The notes under the pieces are model-generated. The model was not told the origin of the DNA, searched no databases, and saw only the letters and a program-made list of their open reading frames with translations. From Melioribacteraceae bacterium (GTDB lineage: Bacteria; Bacteroidota; Ignavibacteria; Ignavibacteriales; Melioribacteraceae), in assembly GCA_015493615.1 (NCBI GenBank), contig WGCV01000062.1:1-64000 (forward strand): a DNA stretch of 64,000 nucleotides, read 5' to 3'. Both the position numbers and the translations under genes were made by a program. Positions 51,861 through 58,984 of this stretch are shown here, piece by piece. Position 1 is the first letter of the stretch. Each line of letters begins with the position of its first letter.

Positions 51861-52613
51861 ATGCTCTATATTATTGTGTCGCTAATAATTCTCGCCGCCT
51901 CCTTTCTTTTTTCGATGCTGGGGCTTGGCGGGGCATTAGTTTATGTGCCTGTGCTGAAATGGGCGGGATTTCCGCTAAAAGAAGTTGCAATCCCGCTTGC
52001 GTTATTACTGAACGGTTTGACAACGCTGATAGCATTAATTGCGTTTACGAAAAACAAACTGGTGGATTGGAAAGGAGGCGCCGCCATGACCGTTGCGGCA
52101 TTTATTTTCGCTCCGGTCGGCGCAATTTCCTCGGAATATATTCCGGTGAAATCATTGTTGCTCCTTTTTTCGGTAATGGTTTTGATAGCAGCCGGAAGAA
52201 TGATGTTTACATCAAAACAGCCGGAACCAAAGTCGATTATGAGTTTCAAAAAAAGAGCGATAATCGGCGCTTTGGTCGGGAGCTTCGCGGGATTTATTGC
52301 CGGTTTGCTCGGAATCGGAGGAGGATTTATTATGGCTCCGCTCTTAATGTGGATGGGATATTCCACCAAAAAAGCGGCGGCTACTTCGGCTTTTGCCGTA
52401 ACATTTTCATCTTTCTCAGGATTTCTCGGGCATGTTTCTCAAGGTCATTTTAACTGGACTTTAACAATATTGCTTACGGTTGCCGTAATACTCGGAGCAA
52501 CCTTGGGTAGTAATTTTATGGTGGCAAAAGCAAAGTCGAGCAGAGTAAAACAAATTTTTGCTCTTGTGCTTTTGGCTATTGCCGTTAAAATAATTTTGGG
52601 AATAGTGTTGTAA
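51861..52613 (+). CDS. TauE/SafE family sulfite/anion exporter
   Basis: 250 residues with about seven or eight membrane helices. Two repeats of the TauE/SafE signature are visible: LGLGGALVYVPVL near the N terminus and GLLGIGGGFIMAPLLMWMGYSTKKAAATSAF in the second half. Members export sulfite or other small organic or sulfur anions. It lies 142 bp after the OsmC gene with its own AAGGAAAG ribosome site. Repeat copy 8 follows. Confidence 0.9.
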   Translation: MLYIIVSLIILAASFLFSMLGLGGALVYVPVLKWAGFPLKEVAIPLALLLNGLTTLIALIAFTKNKLVDWKGGAAMTVAAFIFAPVGAISSEYIPVKSLLLLFSVMVLIAAGRMMFTSKQPEPKSIMSFKKRAIIGALVGSFAGFIAGLLGIGGGFIMAPLLMWMGYSTKKAAATSAFAVTFSSFSGFLGHVSQGHFNWTLTILLTVAVILGATLGSNFMVAKAKSSRVKQIFALVLLAIAVKIILGIVL

Positions 52614-52648
52614 CGCTGCCGTTACCACTTTCCCGTTTTTTAATTTAA

Positions 52649-52736
52649 AAAGACTTTGCATAATCTGGAAATATGTCATTCTGAGCCTCTGCCTTAGCAT
52701 ACTCAATATGACATTTATAAGTTTTGCAAAGGTTTC
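52649..52736 (+). repeat. MITE-like element, family A, copy 8 (internally deleted)
   Basis: Only 88 bp: left end region ACTTTGCATAATCTGG, then TATGTCATTCTGAGCCTCTGCC, and directly CTCAATATGAC and the right end GTTTTGCAAAGGTTTC. The central hairpin half (GAAGAATCTC to GAGATATTTC) is missing. The flanks TTTAA and TAAAA do not match well. It ends 38 bp before the CDF start. Confidence 0.75.
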
Positions 52737-52774
52737 TAAAAACTTATTTTGAGACTAATTTATTAGGAGATTTT

Positions 52775-53674
52775 ATGGCTCATCATCACCATCATCATGA
52801 TGAAAATATATCGGGAAGCAGATTAATAATTACGATGCTTCTAAATTTTCTTATTACAGTTGTTGAAATTATCGGAGGCATACTTTCAGGGAGTTTATCT
52901 TTAATTTCGGACGCGCTGCATAACTTCAGCGATGGGATTGCGGTTATTATCAGCTACTTTGCTCTTAAGCTTAAGGAGAAACCGAATTCATACAAACATA
53001 CATTCGGATTTAAGCGCGCTGAAATTCTTGCCGCGTTAATTAACTCTTCAGCTCTTCTTGTTATTTCGTTCTACTTATTTTACGAATCAGGCGCACGGCT
53101 GCTTAATCCTACGGAAGTGCAGGGCGGATTGATGACGCTTGTTGCATCAATCGGCTTGGCGGCAAATATTGCAGGCACGCTTCTGCTTAAAAAAGGTTCT
53201 GATTCCAGCATGAACATTAAAGCCGCATATCTGCACCTTCTTAGCGACGCCGTCTCTTCGGTCGCCGTAATTCTAGGAGGACTTGCAATTTATTATTTAA
53301 GCGTTTATTGGCTCGATCCGGTTTTAACGATATTAATTGCAGCTTATGTTTTGAAGGAGAGTTTTCACATCCTGACCGATGCGCTTCACGTTCTGATGGA
53401 AGGAACTCCCGAAGGAATTTCGCTTGAAGATATTCGGAAGAAAGTTGAAAGCTTTGAGCATGTTGTAAATATTCATCATGTGCATGTTTGGTCGGTAGGC
53501 GAGAATGATATTCATCTTGAAGCTCATATAAATATTGATAATATGATGACCGATAAAAGCGACGAACTCCGCGAAAAAATTGAAAAGGCATTGCATGATG
53601 AATTCGATATTCATCATGCCACGATTCAGTTTGAATGCGGAAAATGCATCGAAGATGGTTTAATTAAGAATTAA
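52775..53674 (+). CDS. Cation diffusion facilitator (zinc/cadmium efflux) with native His tract
   Basis: 299 residues from the ATG at 52775 (TAGGAG upstream); the longer upstream reading runs back into repeat copy 8. It starts MAHHHHHHDEN, six His residues in a row (3-8). Six membrane helices follow. The transport-site pattern SLISDALHNFSDG (Asp46, His49, Asp53) and a second HILTDALHVLMEG motif are typical of the CzcD/ZitB branch. The cytoplasmic C-terminal domain is rich in His (VNIHHVHVWSVGENDIHLEAHI). It exports Zn2+ or similar ions. Confidence 0.93.
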   Translation: MAHHHHHHDENISGSRLIITMLLNFLITVVEIIGGILSGSLSLISDALHNFSDGIAVIISYFALKLKEKPNSYKHTFGFKRAEILAALINSSALLVISFYLFYESGARLLNPTEVQGGLMTLVASIGLAANIAGTLLLKKGSDSSMNIKAAYLHLLSDAVSSVAVILGGLAIYYLSVYWLDPVLTILIAAYVLKESFHILTDALHVLMEGTPEGISLEDIRKKVESFEHVVNIHHVHVWSVGENDIHLEAHINIDNMMTDKSDELREKIEKALHDEFDIHHATIQFECGKCIEDGLIKN

Positions 53675-53688
53675 AGGTTTGTCGAGAT

Positions 53689-54675
53689 ATGAAACTTCTT
53701 ATCACATTGGCGTTATCTGTTCTGTTATTTCAATCCGGCTTTGCTCAAACCGGAAGAATCAATTATCAGTGGAACGGCTACGGACAATTTCGTCTTTATA
53801 AAAACAGCTCCGGTTCTCAAGGGTTGATGGTGCGGAGAATAAAACTGTGGGTAAAAGGAGAAGCGCCCGGATATTCAAATTTGAGATTTAAAGTTCAAGG
53901 AGATTTTGAGTATAAAGATGCCGAACAGTTTCGTTTATTAGACGCTTACGGCGATTTCACTTTTAAAAACGGCTATCTGAGATTCGGACAACAAACGCCC
54001 GAGTTCAGTTTACAGCGTCTTCAATCGGATTGGAAAATTCCACTACTCGAAAGAGCTTCGGTCATTAATTCACTAATTCCGGCTGCTCAAACTTCGGCTC
54101 GTGATGTCGGACTTCAATTCCATTTGGCTCCTTTTACAAAAATGTGGCAAATTTCATTCGGCGTTTATGACGGGAAAGGGGCAAAGATTGCCGTTGCACA
54201 GAAGCCCGATTTCCTATACACTTTTCGCAGCTCGGTTAATCTAAGTTTTTCGGAAAATTATTCGCTTCATCTCGGTTTATCGGGAATGTACCGAGATGCA
54301 CATTCTGCGGATTTCTCAAAAATTTTCGGACAAGGGAAACCTTTTACCGGAAGAGATTTAAGGTTCGGCGTGGAGTCTTTGCTGAAGTTAGCCAAGATTG
54401 AAATACAAGCCGAATATTTGGAAGCGCGCTTGAGCGACAAAAAAGCTTATGGTTTTTATACTTATGTAAATTACAACTTCTCCGGGAAAAATCAGATTGT
54501 TGTGAATGTCCAGAAGTTTGCCGATCTTAATCCAAAAACAAAGGACGATGTTTGGGTAACGGCTGGATATAATCATTTATATTTAAAAAATAAAGTTAAA
54601 CTTATGCTCAGCGGAGGAACGCAGTTTGATAATGATTACTCGATTGCCGCACAGCTGCAGATTTTCTTTAACTGA
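53689..54675 (+). CDS. Porin, phosphate-selective O/P-like
   Basis: 328 residues with a signal peptide (about 1-20). The barrel part resembles OprP/OprO-like porins: LMVRRIKLWVKGEAPGYSNLRFKVQGDFEY, FTFKNGYLRFGQQTPEFSLQRLQSDWKIPLLERASVI, and AAQTSARDVGLQFHL. It is C-terminally Phe-terminated (LQIFFN). It sits 14 bp after the CDF gene and is probably cotranscribed, perhaps giving an outer-membrane path. Repeat copy 9 follows. Confidence 0.8.
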   Translation: MKLLITLALSVLLFQSGFAQTGRINYQWNGYGQFRLYKNSSGSQGLMVRRIKLWVKGEAPGYSNLRFKVQGDFEYKDAEQFRLLDAYGDFTFKNGYLRFGQQTPEFSLQRLQSDWKIPLLERASVINSLIPAAQTSARDVGLQFHLAPFTKMWQISFGVYDGKGAKIAVAQKPDFLYTFRSSVNLSFSENYSLHLGLSGMYRDAHSADFSKIFGQGKPFTGRDLRFGVESLLKLAKIEIQAEYLEARLSDKKAYGFYTYVNYNFSGKNQIVVNVQKFADLNPKTKDDVWVTAGYNHLYLKNKVKLMLSGGTQFDNDYSIAAQLQIFFN

Positions 54676-54681
54676 TTATTT

Positions 54682-54841
54682 GAAAGCTTTGCAAAACCTA
54701 AATTTGTCATATTGAGTCCGCCATGGCGGAGTGTAAGCCGTCCGAAATATCTCTAAATTCGGTAAAATTACGAGTTTTGAGATTCTTCTCCCGCAAAGGC
54801 GGGATCAGAATGACATATAAAGTAGGTTATGGAAAGCCTTC
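54682..54841 (-). repeat. MITE-like element, family A, copy 9
   Basis: 160-bp copy in reverse orientation with exact target duplication TATTT (54677-54681 and 54842-54846). It has CCGCCATGGCGG and CCCGCAAAGGCGGGA modules. It starts 6 bp after the porin stop and ends 39 bp before the redoxin start. Confidence 0.9.
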
Positions 54842-54880
54842 TATTTGTGTGAATTAGAAAAAAAAATGTGTGACTGAAAA

Positions 54881-55156
54881 ATGGAAAATAAAGTTTTAAT
54901 TCTTAGAACCAAAAGATGCCGGAAGAGCGATGTGGTTGTAAGATTTTTGAAAGAAAACAATATTCCTCATATTATAAAATATGTTGAAGATGACGAAGAA
55001 GCGCAGAAACTCTATAAGAAATATAATTTGAAAGCTTCTCCCGGAATAATAATTAACGGGGAGCTTTTAAATCCTTATAATCTGGTTGAAAACTGTAAAG
55101 TCAAAAACCCGGAAGCGACAAAAGCGGAGTTTCTAAAACTGTTGAAAGAGAGATAA
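54881..55156 (+). CDS. Glutaredoxin/thioredoxin-like small redoxin
   Basis: 91 residues. The redox segment is LRTKRCRKSDVV (Cys13, Ser16), a C-x-x-S active site, with cis-Pro54 in KASPGIIINGELL. A further Cys72 lies near the C terminus. The monothiol motif suggests a reduction or metal(loid) transfer role, with the Cys13/Cys72 pair as an alternative. It ends exactly where the convergent ACR3 gene ends (55156/55157). No clear ribosome site precedes the ATG. Confidence 0.72.
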   Translation: MENKVLILRTKRCRKSDVVVRFLKENNIPHIIKYVEDDEEAQKLYKKYNLKASPGIIINGELLNPYNLVENCKVKNPEATKAEFLKLLKER

Positions 55157-56215
55157 TCAGAAATACTTCTTTCTTAGTTTTAACGCAACATCGACAAGCA
55201 AAATCATAACGGGCACTTCAATAAGAGGTCCGATTACGGCTGCAAAAGCTTCGCCGGAATTAATTCCGAAAACAGCAACGGATACGGCGATTGCAAGCTC
55301 AAAGTTATTGCTTGCCGAAGTAAACGACAGGGTTGCCGTTTTACTGTAATCAGCTCCAAATTTTTTCCCCATATAAAAAGAGACGAAAAACATTATCACA
55401 AAATAGAGTATCAAAGGAATAGCGATAAGGACTACATCGTAAGGAATGGAAACGATTAGCTTACCTTTTAAGGAAAACATAACGAGTATTGTAAAAAGCA
55501 AAGCGTAAAGCGTAAGTGGACTAAGCTTTGGAATAAATTTGCGTTCGTACCAATCTTTCCCTTTTTTGCGTAATAAATAATAGCGCGTTAAAATTCCGGC
55601 GAAAAATGGGATTCCTAAATATATCAATACGCTTTCCGCAATCTGCCCGATTGTAATATTTATTGAAAACGAGCGCATTCCGAGTAAATCGGGAATGAGC
55701 GTTAGAAAAAGATAAGCAAAGAGCGAATAAAATAACACTTGAAAGATTGAGTTGAATGCTACAAGTCCTGCGGCATACTCTCTGTCGCCTTCGGCAAGAT
55801 CATTCCAAACAATTACCATGGCAATACAACGCGCCAAGCCTATCATTATTAATCCCGCCATATATTCCGGATAATTCCGGAGAAAAATAACGGCAAGCAA
55901 AAACATAAGGATTGGTCCTATAATCCAGTTCTGCACTAAAGATAAAGTCAGAATTCTTTTATTTTTAAAGACATCTCCGAGTTCCTCATAACGCACTTTT
56001 GCAAGGGGAGGATACATCATTAAAATTAGTCCGGCGGCGATTGGGATATTTGTCGTTCCAACTTGAAAATGGCTCCAGAATCCAGCGATTTTCGGATAAA
56101 TATAACCGGAAAAAACACCTATAAACATTGCGAGAAAAATCCATAGTGTTAAAAATCTATCCAAAAATTTTAATTTCTTCTTTCCCAATTGGTAGTCCTT
56201 TGATATAAGTTCCAC
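55157..56215 (-). CDS. arsB: ACR3 family arsenite efflux transporter
   Basis: 352 residues with about ten membrane helices. The ACR3 signature [31 protein letters not shown] contains the essential Cys130, and [20 protein letters not shown] forms the second broken helix. It expels arsenite using the proton gradient. The start is a GTG at 56215 by length; an in-frame TTG a few codons later with AAAGGA before it is an alternative. It converges on the redoxin gene. No arsC or arsR lies next to it. Confidence 0.9.
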   Translation of the reverse strand: MELISKDYQLGKKKLKFLDRFLTLWIFLAMFIGVFSGYIYPKIAGFWSHFQVGTTNIPIAAGLILMMYPPLAKVRYEELGDVFKNKRILTLSLVQNWIIGPILMFLLAVIFLRNYPEYMAGLIMIGLARCIAMVIVWNDLAEGDREYAAGLVAFNSIFQVLFYSLFAYLFLTLIPDLLGMRSFSINITIGQIAESVLIYLGIPFFAGILTRYYLLRKKGKDWYERKFIPKLSPLTLYALLFTILVMFSLKGKLIVSIPYDVVLIAIPLILYFVIMFFVSFYMGKKFGADYSKTATLSFTSASNNFELAIAVSVAVFGINSGEAFAAVIGPLIEVPVMILLVDVALKLRKKYF

Positions 56216-56449
56216 AAAACAGCATTAATTTGTTGAGTAAGCTATAACCGATTTTTACAGTGGCTTTAATATATTGTAATCGTTTTTCCTGTCCAAAAAA
56301 TTTGCCGATAATGAAAAAGTTTTCAGGAATAATCTATGCGCATCGTATATTCGGCAACTAAAGAGTGGAATTAGCTCAAGAAGCAATAATTCCATTATTC
56401 GTATGATGTAATCTTTTTATCACAAAATTATCAATAGGAGATAAATTTT

Positions 56450-56465
56450 TAATGACAATTTTGGG
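56450..56465 (+). repeat. Solo end of family B element
   Basis: TAATGACAATTTTGGG, identical to the right end of the element at 16621-16847. No matching CCCAAAATTGTCATTA partner was seen between 56216 and 56620, so it seems to be a remnant. It lies in a 405-bp gap between the ACR3 and FMN reductase genes, which also contains the palindrome at 56539 and otherwise AT-rich sequence. Confidence 0.6.
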
Positions 56466-56538
56466 TTTATAAATTTGTTTCAATTCTATTGTGCTCGATA
56501 GAAATACTTACATAATAAGCGAGTATATATGGTGCGCC

Positions 56539-56572
56539 AAACCTCCGATGTTTTCAAAACATCGGAGGTTTA
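56539..56572 (+). repeat. 34-bp palindrome, related to the mazEF-flanking repeats
   Basis: AAACCTCCGATG-TTTTCAAAAC-ATCGGAGGTTTA. It has the same outer AAACCTCC/GGAGGTTT arms as the repeats at 24908 and 25622, with a different inner stem (GATG instead of AAGG). It is probably a member of the same palindromic repeat family. Confidence 0.7.
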
Positions 56573-56620
56573 AAAATAATAGTGAAAAGGGGAGAGCTAA
56601 ATTAAATCACGGGAAAAGGT

Positions 56621-57172
56621 CTATTCTTCATGATGAATTAAATAATACAACTCCACAAGCCGTTTGCCTGTTTTACGGGAATCCTTCAGCGCGAGCTTGT
56701 CGTTTTCCAGTCCGCCTTCCTCGGTAACAGTATATGCAATGGCGCCGGAGTTGCCTAAAATCATTTTATGGCGAAGCATAAAGGCGTGGAGCGTATTCAT
56801 CGTGCTTTCGGCATATCTTCTTGCGGAAACAACGTATCCGCCGATTTTATTTTTCAGCTTGCCGCGAATAGGCCAGGTTCTTTCCATAAGGGCTTTAAGA
56901 TCAACCGGCACATCGCCGAACTGACTGGAACTGGCAAAAATAATAATGTCAGCCCAGATTAAATCTTCATAAATCTGCTGCATATCGTCCATAATATCGC
57001 AGTAACCCAACTCAAGGCAATGGCGGGCTGCACAGCAACCCTGAAAATTTTTATCAGTTAAATATATTTTTCGGATTTCGGCGTTTTCGGGAAATTCCTC
57101 CAAAGCGGCATTCAGCATTTTGGCTGAGTTCCCATCTTTTCGCGGACTTCCGTAAACGGCTGCAACTTTCAT
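56621..57172 (-). CDS. Flavodoxin-fold NAD(P)H-dependent FMN reductase-like protein
   Basis: 183 residues. The N-terminal VAAVYGSPRKDGNSAKML is the FMN phosphate loop. Then a Cys-rich stretch follows, FQGCCAARHCLELGYCDIMDDM (Cys46, 47, 52, 58), at the place where iron-sulfur flavoproteins carry C-x2-C-x2-C-x5-C. Here the second cluster position is Ala49, so a normal 4Fe-4S site is not assured. ADIIIFASSSQFGDVPVDLKALMER is the flavin isoalloxazine region. It is likely a cytoplasmic reductase. Substrate unknown. Confidence 0.82.
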   Translation of the reverse strand: MKVAAVYGSPRKDGNSAKMLNAALEEFPENAEIRKIYLTDKNFQGCCAARHCLELGYCDIMDDMQQIYEDLIWADIIIFASSSQFGDVPVDLKALMERTWPIRGKLKNKIGGYVVSARRYAESTMNTLHAFMLRHKMILGNSGAIAYTVTEEGGLENDKLALKDSRKTGKRLVELYYLIHHEE

Positions 57173-57196
57173 TTCATCTCCTTCCGATTTATTTTA

Positions 57197-57383
57197 AAAA
57201 GTTTAGCAAAACCTAAATTTGTCATATTGAGTCCGCCAAGCTTTCCTCAACTGTTTGTTGTTGGGGTCGGAGTGTAAGCTATCCGAAATATCTCTAAGCT
57301 CGGTATAATTACCGGTTTTGAGATTCTTCATTCCGCTTTGCTCCATTCAGAATGACAAATAAAGTAGGTTATGCAAAGCATTA
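57197..57383 (-). repeat. MITE-like element, family A, copy 10
   Basis: 187-bp copy in reverse orientation with exact target duplication TTTTA (57192-57196 and 57384-57388). It includes an extra inserted palindromic module (CTTTCCTCAACTGTTTGTTG-like) near 57241. Its last three bases, TTA at 57381-57383, are the stop codon (TAA) of the gene to the right, so that gene was probably shortened or its end altered by the insertion. Confidence 0.88.
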
Positions 57384-57920
57384 TTTTAAGCTTCGCTCGA
57401 TTTCAGAAAGCGTTTCTTCGTCAAGATTTTTATAATAGAGAACAGGCGCTCTGAATCGCGGATCCTTTCCGGTTGAAGTCATCGGAATAAGAAGCTCAAA
57501 TTCATCACGGTAATCGTTCCAATCCATTAAAACGGGTGTTTCAAGACCATCTTTGACGCAATCATCTAAAGTCGGGACAAAATAAATTTTGGCAAAAGCG
57601 TTTTTTAATTCTCCGAGCCGGTCTTCCTTCAGATAAGTTACTACCGGTATTTGAGAAAGTTGGTCAACGGGAATTCCGGTTTTCATTTTATAAACCAAAG
57701 TTATTCCTTCCCTTAAACGCTTCTCTTTTGTATCGGGGGAAAGTTCTCTTTTCTGAGCTGTTCTCCCTATCAAGACTGCGTCTGCGTAATCGCTGCGGAG
57801 CATCCCCAATGCCTGCGCCGCGCTGCCGGCGTCAATTATTTCAACAGCGTGTGAATTTTCTTTTATCTCAGATGCGTAAGTTGCCATTGTGGGGCAAAAA
57901 GCAATCGTAATTTTTTCCAT
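57381..57920 (-). CDS. Uncharacterised protein, cotranscribed with tetR
   Basis: 179 residues, no signal peptide or membrane helix. The middle segment (AAQALGMLRSDYADAVLIGRTAQKRELSPDTKEKRL) resembles by eye the ligand-binding core of periplasmic-binding-like domains, but the similarity is weak. I do not recognise the family. The stop codon is provided by the end of family A copy 10, so the native protein may have been longer. It lies 27 bp after the TetR gene with an AGAGG ribosome site, so it is probably under TetR control. Confidence 0.6.
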   Translation of the reverse strand: MEKITIAFCPTMATYASEIKENSHAVEIIDAGSAAQALGMLRSDYADAVLIGRTAQKRELSPDTKEKRLREGITLVYKMKTGIPVDQLSQIPVVTYLKEDRLGELKNAFAKIYFVPTLDDCVKDGLETPVLMDWNDYRDEFELLIPMTSTGKDPRFRAPVLYYKNLDEETLSEIERSLK

Positions 57921-57947
57921 AATTAAACCTCTTAAACCTTTTCTAAA

Positions 57948-58535
57948 TCATTTAAGAACACTTGATAACAAATTGTACATATTAGCGCAAAACTTTTTAA
58001 CATTGAATTTATTTTTATTCAATACGGTTTCGACATTAAAGCTCAACGGAATTCCGGAATAGAGCGTGGCAACCATTTCCTCGTCAAGATTTTTATTAAA
58101 CGCTCCTTCGCTTTTTCCATCCCTAATGATTTTGGAAATCAGCAGTTTCTGTTCCTTTAATATTCCGTTTAATTGTTCCTTGATTAAAAAATCATTCATG
58201 TGCGCCGCTTCGGAAAAGAGGAGAATTGTAATTCCCTGATGTTTGTAAAGATAGTTGATGTGCGCGCAGAGGAATTTGTGAAAGCGTTCTTCCGCCGGAA
58301 TTAACTCAATTGAAATTTCTCTCAAAGTATTCTGAAGATCGATTTTAACATCTTCCATAATGCCGAGAAGAATGTCGCGTTTACTTTGGAAATGCCTGAA
58401 AATTGCGCCTTCGCTTAAGCCGACTTTTTTGGCGAGATTCCTCGTTGAAAGTTTGCTTACTCCTTCGGTAGCGATAATTTCCAGTACCGCTTTTTTAATT
58501 TCCTCTCTTCGTATTTCGGTTTTTTTTCTTTCCAT
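57948..58535 (-). CDS. TetR/AcrR family transcriptional regulator
   Basis: 195 residues from the ATG at 58535, placed after the palindrome at 58541-58568; an upstream start (58592) would run through the operator and the -7 box. The N-terminal helix-turn-helix is ISTEGVSKLSTRNLAKKVGLSEGAIFRHFQSKRDIL (about 15-55), and the rest is the all-helical ligand-binding domain. It probably represses itself and the efflux operon at 58985. Confidence 0.88.
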   Translation of the reverse strand: MERKKTEIRREEIKKAVLEIIATEGVSKLSTRNLAKKVGLSEGAIFRHFQSKRDILLGIMEDVKIDLQNTLREISIELIPAEERFHKFLCAHINYLYKHQGITILLFSEAAHMNDFLIKEQLNGILKEQKLLISKIIRDGKSEGAFNKNLDEEMVATLYSGIPLSFNVETVLNKNKFNVKKFCANMYNLLSSVLK

Positions 58536-58540
58536 AACCA

Positions 58541-58568
58541 ATTTTTGTAAATATCCGCTTACAAAAAT
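58541..58568. promoter_or_regulatory. TetR autoregulatory operator (perfect palindrome)
   Basis: ATTTTTGTAA (58541-58550), 8-nt spacer ATATCCGC, TTACAAAAAT (58559-58568): a perfect 10-8-10 inverted repeat five bases upstream of the tetR start codon (on the minus strand). It overlaps the -7 element of the tetR promoter. A related site is at 58929-58952. Confidence 0.7.
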
Positions 58569-58592
58569 ATCAAAAAAGTTGTTCCGAAACAA
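58562..58592 (-). promoter_or_regulatory. Bacteroidetes-type promoter of tetR
   Basis: On the minus strand, TTG (58590-58592) and TATTTTTG (58562-58569) are spaced 20 nt. The -7 element is overlapped by the operator palindrome, as expected for repression by occlusion. Confidence 0.6.
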
Positions 58593-58660
58593 GAAAAATG
58601 AGACTTCCCGGCGTTGAGTAGATTTATTTCCGAATCAGAATGTGTTAAATCCGATTATTA

Positions 58661-58820
58661 GAAGGCTTTGCATAACCCCGAAATTTGTCATTCTGAATGA
58701 AGCGAAGCGGAATGAAGAATCTCAAAACCGGTAATAATACCGAATTTAGAGATATTTCGGACGGCTCCCACTCCGCCTTAGTGGACTCAATATGACAATT
58801 TTAGGTTTTGCAAAGGTCTC
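58661..58820 (+). repeat. MITE-like element, family A, copy 11
   Basis: 160-bp copy close to consensus with exact target duplication TATTA (58656-58660 and 58821-58825). It carries the GAAGCGAAGCGGAATGAAG module on the left and CCGCCTTAGTGGA on the right. It lies between tetR and the efflux operon it probably controls, within the 449-bp gap 58536-58984. Confidence 0.92.
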
Positions 58821-58902
58821 TATTAGACTGAATCTGTTGAAGTTCCACTCTTTGTTTTATTTGTGAACCGTTATCTTTTATGAGAATCTTTCGAAAAAAT
58901 TA

Positions 58903-58933
58903 TTTGCATTTTTCTATTAAGAATATATTTTTG
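58903..58933 (+). promoter_or_regulatory. Bacteroidetes-type promoter of the efflux operon
   Basis: TTTG (58903-58906) and TATTTTTG (58926-58933) with a 19-nt spacer. The ATG of the first gene is at 58985. The -7 element is overlapped by the predicted TetR site. Confidence 0.7.
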
Positions 58934-58952
58934 TAAGTAAGTGATTACTTTT
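58929..58952. promoter_or_regulatory. Predicted TetR site on the efflux promoter
   Basis: TTTTGTAA-GTAAGTGA-TTACTTTT: the left half and the TTAC of the right half, with the same 8-nt spacing and the same position relative to the -7 element, match the tetR palindrome at 58541-58568. The right half is diverged. An overlapping 6-4-6 repeat, AAGTAA-GTGA-TTACTT (58935-58950), is also possible. Confidence 0.5.
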
Positions 58953-58984
58953 TATTTAACAATTTTATTAGAAAGGTTCAACGA

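Noticed and set aside
52724-52774. Upstream in-frame start for the CDF transporter
   Set aside because: It reads through the end of repeat copy 8. The ATG at 52775 has the ribosome site.
48996-56215. A single classical ars operon
   Set aside because: ArsR and ACR3 are 8 kb apart on opposite strands, with no arsC or arsM. They are better described as separate units in one accessory region.
56491-56727. 78-codon open frame between ACR3 and the FMN reductase
   Set aside because: It includes the palindrome at 56539 and overlaps the C-terminal end of the reductase gene on the other strand; no family features.
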